A DNA stretch of 64,000 nucleotides from an uncultured Rhodopila sp. (GTDB taxonomy: Bacteria > Pseudomonadota > Alphaproteobacteria > Acetobacterales > Acetobacteraceae). The notes beneath the pieces were generated by a model. The model was given only the letters and a program-made list of their open reading frames with translations, was not told the origin of the DNA and made no database searches. A program made the position numbers and the translations under genes. The stretch is from contig NZ_CAIWTY010000073.1 in assembly GCF_903915725.1 (NCBI RefSeq), positions 123,451 through 187,450 on the forward strand, read 5' to 3'. Below are positions 1-9,142 of this stretch, one piece after another; within the stretch, counting starts at the first letter, position 1; every line of letters starts with the position of its first letter.

Positions 1-136
1 CCTGGGTGCGGGTGCGCTCGCCTTCGACGACCTTGACCGAGACGCGCACCGTGTCGCCGGGAATAAACTCCGGCACGGCGCGGACGGCGGTCAGCTTCGC
101 GATCTGCTCTGCCTCATACTGCTGGATGATGTTCAT
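1..136 (-). CDS. rplS: 50S ribosomal protein L19 (N-terminal part, cut by window edge)
   Basis: Large-subunit ribosomal protein L19, at the 30S-50S interface. Only the first 45 codons are inside the window; the protein begins [15 protein letters not shown] and carries the family's [22 protein letters not shown] stretch, which is nearly diagnostic for L19. The ATG is at 136-134. It follows trmD by 32 nt on the same strand, the usual last gene of the rpsP-rimM-trmD-rplS operon. The C-terminus is outside the window. Confidence 0.95.
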   Translation of the reverse strand, partial: MNIIQQYEAEQIAKLTAVRAVPEFIPGDTVRVSVKVVEGERTRTQ

Positions 137-168
137 CGTCTTACCCTCTTGCTTTCTGGTGAGGCGGC

Positions 169-867
169 TCAGGCCGCGTGTTCCTGCGACGCGAGCGCGG
201 CCCACAGATCGGGGCGGCGTTCGCGCGTAATCTTTTCCGATTCGGCCTGGCGCCAGGCCGCGACGGCGCCGTGATGGCCGGACAGCAGCACGTCCGGCAC
301 GCGGCGGCCCTGCCACTCGGCGGGCTTGGTGTAGTGCGGATATTCCAGCAGCCCGGCCGAGAAGCTTTCCTCCCCGGCGCTGTCGGCGGACCCCATGACG
401 CCCGGCAGCAGCCGCACGATGCTATCCAGCAGCACCAGCGCCGCAAGCTCCCCGCCCGATAGCACGAAGTCGCCGATGCTGACCTCATCCATGCCGCGTG
501 CATCGATGACCCGCTGGTCGATGCCTTCGTAGCGGCCGCATACCAGGATCACGCCCGGTCCGGCCGCGAAGCGCTGCGCATCCGTCTGGGAGAACCGCCG
601 CCCCCGAGGCGTCAGGCAGACCACCGGCCGCCCGTCATCGACTGACGCCACCGCGGCATCGACGATATCCGCCCGCAGCACCATCCCCGCTCCGCCGCCG
701 AACGGCGTATCGTCCACCGTCCGATGCCGGTCGGTGGCGAAGTCGCGGATGTTGGTGACATCCAGCGACCATACACCGGTATCCATCGCCCGGCCGGCCA
801 GGGATTGCCCGAGCGGACCGGGAAACATCCCCGGGAATAGAGTCAGGACGGAGGCGCGCCAGGTCAT
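169..867 (-). CDS. trmD: tRNA (guanine37-N1)-methyltransferase TrmD
   Basis: Methylates N1 of G37 next to the anticodon using S-adenosylmethionine, preventing +1 frameshifting. At 232 residues it has the usual length. The SPOUT trefoil-knot signatures are visible: GRYEGIDQR at about 111-119 and [11 protein letters not shown] at about 130-140; the N-terminal [11 protein letters not shown] and [11 protein letters not shown] stretches are also typical. Its ATG overlaps the rimM stop as ATGA, so translation is probably coupled to rimM. It is the fourth gene of the ffh-rpsP-rimM-trmD-rplS operon. Confidence 0.97.
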   Translation of the reverse strand: MTWRASVLTLFPGMFPGPLGQSLAGRAMDTGVWSLDVTNIRDFATDRHRTVDDTPFGGGAGMVLRADIVDAAVASVDDGRPVVCLTPRGRRFSQTDAQRFAAGPGVILVCGRYEGIDQRVIDARGMDEVSIGDFVLSGGELAALVLLDSIVRLLPGVMGSADSAGEESFSAGLLEYPHYTKPAEWQGRRVPDVLLSGHHGAVAAWRQAESEKITRERRPDLWAALASQEHAA

Positions 868-1409
868 GCCGCTTCCTCCTCATCAGCCGCTTGCGGCACG
901 ATGATCTCGTCCGGCAGGACCGCGACCAACCGGCGGCCGGCGATATCTACCGTCGGTACGCAGGCAGCGGTGAACGGCAGCAACACGGGCGAAGCGCCCG
1001 GGCGAACGATCTCCAGGCTGGTACCGGCGCCGTAGTCGTGCACGACCGAAATCGAACCCAGCGGCGCACCCTGCGGGTCCACCACCGCCAACCCGATCAG
1101 ATCGGCGAGATAGAACTCGTCCTCATCAGCCGGCGGCAGGGCCGAGCGGTCAACGAACAGCCTGGTGTTGGTCAGCTTTTCAGCCATGGCGCGGTCAGTT
1201 ACCTTGACCGGAACGCCGTCGACGATTCGGGAGATCTCGGCGACGCCTTCGGACTTCCAGCGCAGGGCGTAGACCTGTCCCGCAGCGTCGGACAGCGGTC
1301 CATAGGCGGTCAGATCGGCCGGATCAGCGGTGTGACTCGTCACACGCACGTATCCACGCACGCCATGCGCGCGGCCGATAACCCCAACCTGGATGCGGCT
1401 GTCCGGCAC
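864..1409 (-). CDS. rimM: Ribosome maturation factor RimM
   Basis: Assists 16S rRNA processing and 30S head assembly, binding S19. The reading frame is open from a GTG at 1448, but that start would overlap rpsP by 32 nt and adds a Pro/Arg-rich tail not usual for the family. The GTG at 1409 lies 7 nt after the rpsP stop and gives a start just before the conserved [18 protein letters not shown], so it is preferred (181 residues). The C-terminal PRC-barrel portion contains [12 protein letters not shown] and ends with [14 protein letters not shown]. No strong ribosome binding site is seen, in line with coupling to rpsP. It overlaps trmD by 4 nt. Confidence 0.93.
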   Translation of the reverse strand: MPDSRIQVGVIGRAHGVRGYVRVTSHTADPADLTAYGPLSDAAGQVYALRWKSEGVAEISRIVDGVPVKVTDRAMAEKLTNTRLFVDRSALPPADEDEFYLADLIGLAVVDPQGAPLGSISVVHDYGAGTSLEIVRPGASPVLLPFTAACVPTVDIAGRRLVAVLPDEIIVPQAADEEEAA

Positions 1410-1416
1410 GGTCTGC

Positions 1417-1758
1417 TTAGGCGGCTGCCGCGGCGGCGGCCTTGGCACGTTCCTGCGCCTTCTTCTTCGGCGCCGACTGCTGCGGCTGCTCGTTCCACGC
1501 GGGCATCGGGACCAGCCCGGCCTTGCCGAGGAATTTCGCGACCCGTTCGGTCGCCACGGCGCCGTTGCCGATCCAATGAGTCAGGCGCTCGGTCTGCAGG
1601 CGGACGCGGTCGGCGTGCTCGGCCGGCAGCATCGGGTTGTAGCTGCCGACACGCTCGATGAAGCGGCCGTCGCGCGGGCTGCGGCTGTCGGCGATGACGA
1701 TGTGGTAATAGGGGCGCTTCTTGGCGCCGGCGCGGGCGAGGCGAATCTTCAGGCCCAT
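1417..1758 (-). CDS. rpsP: 30S ribosomal protein S16
   Basis: Small-subunit ribosomal protein S16 (113 residues). The start [19 protein letters not shown] and the [15 protein letters not shown] segment are family hallmarks. The C-terminal Lys/Ala-rich tail (roughly 90-113, ending in a run of alanines) is a common extension in alphaproteobacteria. It lies 24 nt after ffh and 7 nt before the chosen rimM start, in the same operon. Confidence 0.97.
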   Translation of the reverse strand: MGLKIRLARAGAKKRPYYHIVIADSRSPRDGRFIERVGSYNPMLPAEHADRVRLQTERLTHWIGNGAVATERVAKFLGKAGLVPMPAWNEQPQQSAPKKKAQERAKAAAAAAA

Positions 1759-1782
1759 GTAACGAGAACTCCTGGTTATCTC

Positions 1783-3171
<1,389 letters not shown>

Positions 3172-3245
3172 GGGTGGCGGTACTCCTGGCGCGTGTTTAC
3201 GCGATTTATCCAATGCGCCTGCGCGCGATCGTCCAAACGGTTAAG

Positions 3246-3275
3246 CGCCGCTGCGCGAACCCTCGCGGAGCGGCG
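3246..3275. terminator. GC-rich hairpin between ffh and mqsA
   Basis: A 7-bp perfect stem (CGCCGCT at 3246-3252, AGCGGCG at 3269-3275) with an inner CGCG/CGCG pairing. It lies about 105 nt downstream of mqsA and 75 nt upstream of the ffh start. There is no T-run on the minus strand, so it may be a weak terminator for mqsRA or part of the ffh leader; the role is inferred. Confidence 0.35.
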
Positions 3276-3380
3276 TAGCCCCCGCGTCTGGCGGGGACCG
3301 GGTGTCAGATTGACCCGGATCGACGGCTTATGGCGGGGGGAGGAGCGAGAGTCAATGATTGTGGAGCTCGAACACCGACG

Positions 3381-3779
3381 TCAAACCAAGTCGTTCAGCA
3401 ACTCCGGATGCCGGTCCAACAGGCGGAAAAGATTGACCACGGCCGGCATTGGCGTCGCTTCACCGCGTTCGTATCGGGAGAACGCGTTATGTCCGCCCCC
3501 GGTCAGCCGGGCCGCGGCTTCCTGGCTCAGGCCGAGCTTCCGGCGGATGCGCCGGATATCGGCGCTTTGTCTCTGCCGTTCCTGCACCACCAACGCATCC
3601 CCGGCGGCGGCGTAACGGAGGGCGCTGTCGGGGTCAAACTCGATCTCCCCGCATCCGCATCGCCAACCTGACAGACCCTCGACGGTGGCCGACACCCCAG
3701 CGTGATCGACCAAAAACGTCTCCCCGTCAAAGCGTGCCATCGGCTGACTCCTTTCGCACTCTGTGCAGGTTCGCGCCAT
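3381..3779 (-). CDS. mqsA: MqsA-type antitoxin (zinc finger plus HTH)
   Basis: Antitoxin and transcriptional repressor of the mqsRA operon. The N-terminal zinc-binding half has Cys5 and Cys8, then Cys41 and Cys43; the second pair is CxC where the Escherichia coli protein has CxxC. The C-terminal HTH (about 75-132) keeps the helix LGLSQEAAARLTGGG and NAFSRYERGE, which contains the Asn and Arg that read the operator in the E. coli structure, and ends DRHPELLNDLV, almost as in E. coli MqsA. It starts 3 nt after mqsR, the toxin-first order of this family. The palindrome at 4096-4110 is its likely operator. Confidence 0.93.
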   Translation of the reverse strand: MARTCTECERSQPMARFDGETFLVDHAGVSATVEGLSGWRCGCGEIEFDPDSALRYAAAGDALVVQERQRQSADIRRIRRKLGLSQEAAARLTGGGHNAFSRYERGEATPMPAVVNLFRLLDRHPELLNDLV

Positions 3780-3782
3780 CGG

Positions 3783-4085
3783 CTATCTCTCCTTGAATTG
3801 GATCACCGGGGTCGTGTCACGTAAGGTGATCTTGATATAGGCCGTTTTGCCGACAGGCGTCGGCGCATGATAGACGTCCTGCCATACGCGATGATCGGCA
3901 TAGGTCGTCATCGACTTGAAGAAGTCTCGTCTCGTTAGCGACCCGACCACTACCAGCATCTCCGCTGAAGTGAGACCCATCGATCTTCCGCCGTCCAAGG
4001 CGGACTTTGTGAAGGCCGCCGCTCCGAGCCGTACGACCTCAGCCTGAACGCGAGCCAGATCATAGTGAGGCGAACGCTTATCCAC
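3783..4085 (-). CDS. mqsR: MqsR-type mRNA interferase toxin
   Basis: RelE-fold endoribonuclease; the E. coli enzyme cleaves mRNA at GCU. The 100-residue product keeps the active-site landmarks: DFFKSMTTY (Lys of the catalytic set), WQDVY (Gln), AYIKIT (Tyr) and the terminal FKER (Lys). The start is GTG at 4085, beginning MDKRSPHYDLARVQ as in relatives. Cognate antitoxin mqsA follows directly. The strong match over the full length makes a functional toxin likely; activity is not shown by sequence alone. Confidence 0.93.
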   Translation of the reverse strand: MDKRSPHYDLARVQAEVVRLGAAAFTKSALDGGRSMGLTSAEMLVVVGSLTRRDFFKSMTTYADHRVWQDVYHAPTPVGKTAYIKITLRDTTPVIQFKER

Positions 4086-4095
4086 AGCCTCATGT

Positions 4096-4138
4096 TACCC
4101 TATAAGGGTATAGGTGGCAACCTTCCACGCTGTGTCAA
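4096..4138 (-). promoter_or_regulatory. mqsRA promoter with MqsA-type operator
   Basis: A 15-bp inverted repeat TACCCT-ATA-AGGGTA occupies 4096-4110, only 10 nt upstream of the mqsR GTG. It has the same 6-3-6 geometry as the E. coli MqsA operator (TAACCT-TTT-AGGTTA). On the minus strand a consensus -35 TTGACA lies at 4138-4133, and a CCTATA that could be the -10 follows after 18 nt (4114-4109), overlapping the operator. MqsA binding here would block its own promoter. Confidence 0.75.
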
Positions 4139-4305
4139 TAGCGCTTGGTTGTGCCGCAGCGGACAACGCAATCGGCACCGATGCGGGATGACCCGTAACC
4201 GTTGGGGGCCGCAAAGGATTCAATACGGAGAGGGTCGGATGCGCTTGCTTTGATCTGCGTCATGATCCTGTCCCGATTACGTCCGTTCATGTGGGATAGT
4301 TCGAT

Positions 4306-4804
4306 CTATTCCGAGCGCTGATCGTACTGCTCGACGGCCGCGATGAGGCGCCGCATCGGCCCGGCCCACAGATCCAGACGATCTATTATGGCTTTGAGCT
4401 TGAGCGGTGCACCATTCTGGAACGGCGTCCACGTGCCGCTGGTCGGCATCACGTGCACGTCACCCCCGAACGTTGCGACGATATCAGCGACATAGGCCTT
4501 TGCCAGTTCGGGTGGCGCCATGCAAACATCGGTATAGATCGAGACGTATTTGTAGATGTAGCCGAGGTTGATGGGCTTACCGCCTGGTCTGGCCTATTTG
4601 AAGTTCACCGATTTCAAAAACGAAAGCATTCGAATCGTCCCAACTCAAAGGCACCGGCATGTTTGCGTAAATGCCCAGGGGTACCTCGTCCGGCCAAGGA
4701 CACGCTGCGGTGTGTGTTTTTTCCGGGCCGGGCACTACGGATGCTCCTGAAGAGGCGTTCGTGGTTAACAACCTCCTATGATTTCGGAATAATTTCAAGG
4801 GCAA
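4306..4804 (-). pseudogene. Unrecognised protein gene broken by one frameshift
   Basis: Two adjoining minus-strand frames look like one protein. The upstream part (4804 to about 4580, TTG start) ends ...FEIGELQIGQTRR and stop; the downstream part, read from the next frame, continues GKPINLGYIYKYVSIYTDV and MAPPELAKAYVADIVATFGGD to a stop at 4306. The frames meet within the bases AGGCGG near 4577-4582, where one base gained or lost would fuse them into about 148 residues. I do not recognise the family. It may be a real decayed gene or a sequencing indel; the upstream half could also be non-coding. Confidence 0.4.
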
Positions 4805-4848
4805 AAGCGACCTGATGACTCCGCGTCATGCCCGATGCCACACCAGCG

Positions 4849-6588
4849 TCAGAACGCCGCTACCAGCGCGATCCCCACCACCATCAGCGCCCCGCCGACC
4901 ATCCGCCACAGGCTGAGGTGATGCACCTCCATCCCGAACAGCCCGAACTGGTCAATCACCAGCGACATCAGGATGTTCGCCGTGATCGTCAGCCCGGCGA
5001 ACGCCGCGGCCCCGACCTTGTTCACGAACAGCAGCCCGGCGATCACCGCGAACGCGCCGGCCAGGCCGCCCAGCGGCGCCCACCACGGCATCCCGCCGAT
5101 GCCCTCCACCGTCGGCAGAGGCCGCGGCATGCACACCAGCATCACGCCCAGCAGCGCCACGATCGGCAGGAACGACACCAGGCTCGCCAGCCACGGATTG
5201 GTCAGAGCATTCCGCAGCGCCCCGTTCATCGGCGGCCCCCAGGCCTGCAACGCCCCCGCGACCAGGATGACAGGGTAAAGCCATAGCGTGCCGAGGCTCT
5301 TCATCGGCAGTCCTCCCTCCAGAAACGCCATGCCGAACGCACCGGCAATCGCCAGCAGCAACGCCGGCGGCATGACCATCGCGCCGAGCTTCAGGAAGCT
5401 CCAGGCGCTGACCCGAAGCCCCTCCCGCCGCAGCGCCGTCAGCCACAGGATCGTCGCCAGCGACCCGGTCACCGACAGGTTCGGCCCCAGATCGACACCA
5501 ATCAGCACCGCGGCCCGGACGGGTTCCGGCACCGCCGCGGCTTCGACGACCCGGCCGGCGAGCAGCCCGGCGGGCAGATTGTTGACCAGGTTGCAGCCAA
5601 TCGCGAGCACCGCCCCGGCCACCCAGGCCGCTCCTGGCGCCGACCACCGCACCAGATCGCCCAGCAGCGCAGCCAGATCAGCCGTGACGCCGGTCTTTTC
5701 CAGCGCCTCCACCAGCACGAACAGCCCGGCCACCAGCGGCAGCACGCCCCAGGAGATATCCTTCACCGCCGTGACCGGCCCGAACCGGGACGGGATCAGC
5801 ACCACGACAGCGGTCGCGATTCCGGCCAGGAAAGTCGGCAGCCCGAGTTGAATGTCGAACCCGGACGATGCCAGCAACACCACCGCGGTGGCTGCAATCC
5901 CCGCCGCCGCCAGTTTCCCGCTGATCGTCAGCGGCGGAACCTCGATGTTGGAGGCAACAGGCTCCCGCAGCCGCTTCCGCTGGGTCCAGCGCAACACAAA
6001 GTAAGTGGCGACGATGGAAAGCACCGACGGCAGCGCATACAGAGGCAGCCACTGCAGCAGCGGCGGCATGTGGCTGCCGTAGATCACCAGGTTCGCCGGG
6101 TTGGATATCGGCAGCACGAAGCTCGCCGCGTTGGCGATGAAGGCGCAGATCAACAGATAGGGCAGGGGATCCTTCGCCTCGGCCGTCCGCACGACGGCTG
6201 CGACCGCCGGAGTCAGCACCACGGCGGTGGCGTCGTTGGACAGGAACACCGTCACCATTGTCCCGACGGCGAACACCAGGGCGAACAGCCGCGTCGCCGA
6301 GCCGTTTGCCAGCACCGCCGCCCGCGCCGCCAGCCAGTCGAACAACCCCTCCTGCCGCGCCAGTTCCGCCAGCAGCATCATGCCAATCAGGAACAGGTAA
6401 ACGTCGGTGCCTTTCAGCACCCCCGCCAGCGCGTCGGCGGCTGGCAGCACGCCCAAGGCAATCAGCAGCGCCGCGCCGGCCACCGCCCAGATGAACTCGG
6501 GCCAGGCGAACGGGCGCAGCACCACGCCCGCGGCGGTCAGCGCGGCAATACCCCAGAGTGCCCAGGGCGAGGCGGCAAGCGCTTGCAT
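4849..6588 (-). CDS. ArsB-type anion permease fused to a DUF606 (YdcZ-like) transporter domain
   Basis: Inner-membrane protein of 579 residues in one uninterrupted frame. Residues about 1-422 are a full ArsB/NhaD-superfamily permease: FLSNDATAVVLTP at 115-127, NAASFVLPISNPANLVIYG near 153-171, GCNLVNNLPAG at 331-341 and GVDLGPNLSVTGSLATIL near 364-381, typical of arsenite efflux permeases (normally about 430 residues). Residues about 434-579 look like a complete DUF606 unit of the DMT superfamily (MPWWAPLGGLAGAFAV at 500-515, DQFGLFGMEVHHLSLWRM at 546-563). The start ATG overlaps the stop of the upstream MFS gene (TGATG), implying coupling. No arsR, arsC or acr3 is nearby, so the substrate is open. 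Confidence 0.85.
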   Translation of the reverse strand: MQALAASPWALWGIAALTAAGVVLRPFAWPEFIWAVAGAALLIALGVLPAADALAGVLKGTDVYLFLIGMMLLAELARQEGLFDWLAARAAVLANGSATRLFALVFAVGTMVTVFLSNDATAVVLTPAVAAVVRTAEAKDPLPYLLICAFIANAASFVLPISNPANLVIYGSHMPPLLQWLPLYALPSVLSIVATYFVLRWTQRKRLREPVASNIEVPPLTISGKLAAAGIAATAVVLLASSGFDIQLGLPTFLAGIATAVVVLIPSRFGPVTAVKDISWGVLPLVAGLFVLVEALEKTGVTADLAALLGDLVRWSAPGAAWVAGAVLAIGCNLVNNLPAGLLAGRVVEAAAVPEPVRAAVLIGVDLGPNLSVTGSLATILWLTALRREGLRVSAWSFLKLGAMVMPPALLLAIAGAFGMAFLEGGLPMKSLGTLWLYPVILVAGALQAWGPPMNGALRNALTNPWLASLVSFLPIVALLGVMLVCMPRPLPTVEGIGGMPWWAPLGGLAGAFAVIAGLLFVNKVGAAAFAGLTITANILMSLVIDQFGLFGMEVHHLSLWRMVGGALMVVGIALVAAF

Positions 6589-7985
6589 CAGGCTGGCTGC
6601 AAAGCGGCGCCCTCAGCCAGCGGTTCCTTCGTCTCCGGCATCAGCACCGCGAAGAACAGCAATGCGCAGAAAGCGATCGAGGTCAGGTACAGGAAACCGG
6701 CGGGATAGCCGAACCACTGCACGACAAAGCCGGATGTTGCGTTGCTCAGCGTGGCCCCGATGCCGACGGACAGCGCCGTCAGGCCCTGGGCAAAGTTGAA
6801 CCGGCCGGTGCCGCGCATCAGGTCGGACGCGATCAGCACCGAAACGACTCCGAAAATCCCCGCCGCCACGCCGTCGAGAAGCTGGATGCCGACGACCGCG
6901 AACGGGCTGGTGGCGACCGTGAACAACAAACCACGAATTGGCAGCACCGCCAGCGCCAGCAGGAAGATCGGCTTGCGCCCGATCCCGCGCGCGGACGCCT
7001 GCCCGACGCACCAGGCCACGCCGACCATGACGAACTGCGCCGCGATGATACAGGCGGACAGGGCGATCGTGTCGGACCCCGGATGGGTTTGCGCCAGCAC
7101 CTGCCCCGCCATCGGCAGCATCGCCGCGTTGCCAAAGTGGAACAGGACCACCGAGGCCAGGAAGATACGCAGATCCTGCCGCTTGAGCAGATCCCGCAGC
7201 GGTATCGGCTCACCATGATCGTCCTCGCCGCCACGGGCGCGTTCGTGGTCGATTTCTTTCGGATTGATCAGCGTGACGATCGCCGCGCTGGCCACCGCGA
7301 AGCCGCAGACGAGAAAGAAGATCCAGTCGTAGCCGAGGTATTTCCCCAACACCCCGGCCAGCGCGGCGGCCACAAGGTTGCCGGCGTGGTTGAAGCTTTC
7401 GTTGCGGCTGATCCGCCCGTCCAACAGCGTGCGCCCGACCAGGCCGAGCGACAGGGCGGCAATCGCCGGCGGAATCACCGCGGAGGCGGCACCCAGCGCG
7501 GCCTGGGCAACGATCACAGACCAGAACCGCGGAAATTCGACAATCAGCAGGCAGGCCAGCGCAACCACCAGCCCGGCCACCGCGATCAGCAGGCGTTTCG
7601 TCCGCGTGCCATCGACGATCAGTCCCGCTGGAATCTGGCAAATCGCGGCTGCGATGGAGGACGCTCCCATCGCCAAACCGATGGCCCCGGAATCCCAATG
7701 TTGGGAACCCTTCAGGAAGACCGACAGATAGGGACCGACGCCATCCCGGACGTCGGCAATTAGCAGGTTGATGCCGTCGAGTCCGCGCAGGGATCTCTTG
7801 GAAGCCCCCGGTTGGGGGCCGGGTTGGCTCGGGCGTTTCGAAGCGTTCAGGGGCGTGGCCTTGTGTTGGGAACGTTCCGAAAGCGCCCGGAGCCGAACCG
7901 GGTTCCCCGGGTCAGGCGACTTTGACGTCGTGCCAGAAGCCGAAGCGGCCGCCGACGGCCGCCATGCTCGGGCGCGGAGACTCAT
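6588..7985 (-). CDS. MFS transporter
   Basis: Major facilitator with about 12 membrane segments. The recognisable fold starts at SLRGLDGINLLIADVRDGVGPYLSVFL (about residue 65) and runs to LLFFAVLMPETKEPL; an MFS loop motif is seen in IVDGTRTKRLL. The first 64 residues of the open frame are Pro/Ser-rich and overlap the DUF427 gene, so the ATG at 7985 is probably not the start. No ATG, GTG or TTG lies between about 7900 and the fold; a CTG such as the one before RGLDG could serve, so the start is unresolved. Its stop overlaps the ArsB-fusion start. Substrate unknown. Confidence 0.8.
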   Translation of the reverse strand: MSLRARAWRPSAAASASGTTSKSPDPGNPVRLRALSERSQHKATPLNASKRPSQPGPQPGASKRSLRGLDGINLLIADVRDGVGPYLSVFLKGSQHWDSGAIGLAMGASSIAAAICQIPAGLIVDGTRTKRLLIAVAGLVVALACLLIVEFPRFWSVIVAQAALGAASAVIPPAIAALSLGLVGRTLLDGRISRNESFNHAGNLVAAALAGVLGKYLGYDWIFFLVCGFAVASAAIVTLINPKEIDHERARGGEDDHGEPIPLRDLLKRQDLRIFLASVVLFHFGNAAMLPMAGQVLAQTHPGSDTIALSACIIAAQFVMVGVAWCVGQASARGIGRKPIFLLALAVLPIRGLLFTVATSPFAVVGIQLLDGVAAGIFGVVSVLIASDLMRGTGRFNFAQGLTALSVGIGATLSNATSGFVVQWFGYPAGFLYLTSIAFCALLFFAVLMPETKEPLAEGAALQPA

Positions 7986-8193
7986 AGACCCAGGCGGAGC
8001 GCTCGTAGCGGTGACCGTCGATCACCGCGTCGTAGAATTGCACGCCGTGCGGACAGGCGCGGTCGGACGCTGTTTTCGGAGCCTTCTCCAACACCTCGCG
8101 GCGCGTGGCATCCGCCGGAAAGTACGCATAGCCACCGTTCTGCACGATGTCGTTGCTGTCGGCGATGACGTGGTCGTTCAGGATTGCTTGCAT
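7912..8193 (-). CDS. DUF427 domain protein
   Basis: A 93-residue protein of the DUF427 family, a small beta-rich fold without an agreed function. The family pattern is clear: MQAILNDHVIADSNDIV, then YAYFPADATRREVLE, CPHGVQFYDAVIDG and AWVYESPRPS with a terminal FWHDVKV. AAGGAGGAC precedes the ATG. It lies directly upstream of the MFS gene on the same strand. Confidence 0.9.
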   Translation of the reverse strand: MQAILNDHVIADSNDIVQNGGYAYFPADATRREVLEKAPKTASDRACPHGVQFYDAVIDGHRYERSAWVYESPRPSMAAVGGRFGFWHDVKVA

Positions 8194-8241
8194 GGTTAAG
8201 TCCTCCTTCTTGGACTGACATAGGGATGCCGGGCGCTTCCG

Positions 8242-8517
8242 CTACGTTCGGCCGCGATGCAGAAAGGTCATCGACGCGAACGCACCCACCCAGGACCCCA
8301 CGGCGGCGAACAGGACATAGACCCAGTTCTGCGTGTAGCTGATGACCGCAAACGACGAGAGCAGATACCAGATGCTGCTCCAGTTCGCGGCAGCGATGCG
8401 CTTGCGCGCGACGATGGCGGAGGAGAACATCACATACACGGCATCGGTCGCGGCGGTGGCGCCCAGGACTCCGAGCGCGGTCAGCGGGTCGATGCTCAGC
8501 AGCGCGGCCGGAATCAC
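8242..8517 (-). CDS. Small membrane protein
   Basis: A 91-residue hydrophobic protein starting at GTG 8517, which overlaps the pncC stop by 3 bases in GTGA. About three membrane segments are visible: LTALGVLGATAATDAVYVMF, SSIWYLLSSFAVISYTQNW and VYVLFAAVGSWVGAFASMTFL. It ends HRGRT. No family is recognised; the overlap with pncC and preserved frame support a real, translationally coupled gene. Confidence 0.7.
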   Translation of the reverse strand: MIPAALLSIDPLTALGVLGATAATDAVYVMFSSAIVARKRIAAANWSSIWYLLSSFAVISYTQNWVYVLFAAVGSWVGAFASMTFLHRGRT

Positions 8518-8999
8518 AGCGCTGCCCGGATCAGCCTGAAGGCATGCTCCACCGTCGCGGCGCGGATTTCGCTGCGGTCGCCGGGGAAAACGCGGCTTTC
8601 GGCGTGCACCGGCACCCGGGTGCGGGCGAGGCCGAACCAGACCAGGCCGACAGGTTTTTCCGCGCTGCCGCCGCCCGGGCCGGCGATGCCGGTGACCGAA
8701 ACCGCAATGGTGGCGCGGGAGCGGGACAAAGCGCCCTCGGCCATGGCGGCGGCGACCTGTTCGCTGACCGCGCCATAGCGCTCGATCAAGGGCATCGGCA
8801 CGCCGATCATCTGGTTCTTGGCTTCGTTGGAGTAGGTGATGAAGCCGCGGTCCACCACGTCGGACGATCCGGCTATCGCGGTCAGCGCGGCGGCGATCAG
8901 GCCGCCGGTGCAGCTTTCGGCGGTGGCCAGCATGATGCCCTTGGCGCGGCAGGCGTCCAGCAGGGCTTCGGCTTCGGTCAGAATGTAGGCTGGGAGCAT
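8514..8999 (-). CDS. pncC: Nicotinamide-nucleotide amidohydrolase PncC (CinA C-terminal type)
   Basis: Deamidates nicotinamide mononucleotide to nicotinate mononucleotide in NAD salvage. The 161-residue protein is a stand-alone CinA C-terminal domain: LATAESCTGGLIAAALTAIAGSS with the catalytic Ser, ITYSNEAKNQMIGVP, GAVSEQVAAAMAEGA and VTGIAGPGGGSAEKPVG. The frame is open to 9071, but the ATG at 8999 begins at MLPAYILTEAEALLDA, the usual N-terminus. No CinA N-terminal domain is present. Confidence 0.92.
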   Translation of the reverse strand: MLPAYILTEAEALLDACRAKGIMLATAESCTGGLIAAALTAIAGSSDVVDRGFITYSNEAKNQMIGVPMPLIERYGAVSEQVAAAMAEGALSRSRATIAVSVTGIAGPGGGSAEKPVGLVWFGLARTRVPVHAESRVFPGDRSEIRAATVEHAFRLIRAAL

Positions 9000-9142
9000 G
9001 GCGGGGCTGCTTCGCTGTGTGCCAGCGAGCGTGACGCCAGGGATGCGGCCTGTCCACTGAAAGCCGCGCACTGGACCCGGGGAGGCCGCGACACTAGCTT
9101 CTCTATCAAGAACAACAGCAGCTTCGCACCGCGGGAGTTTTC

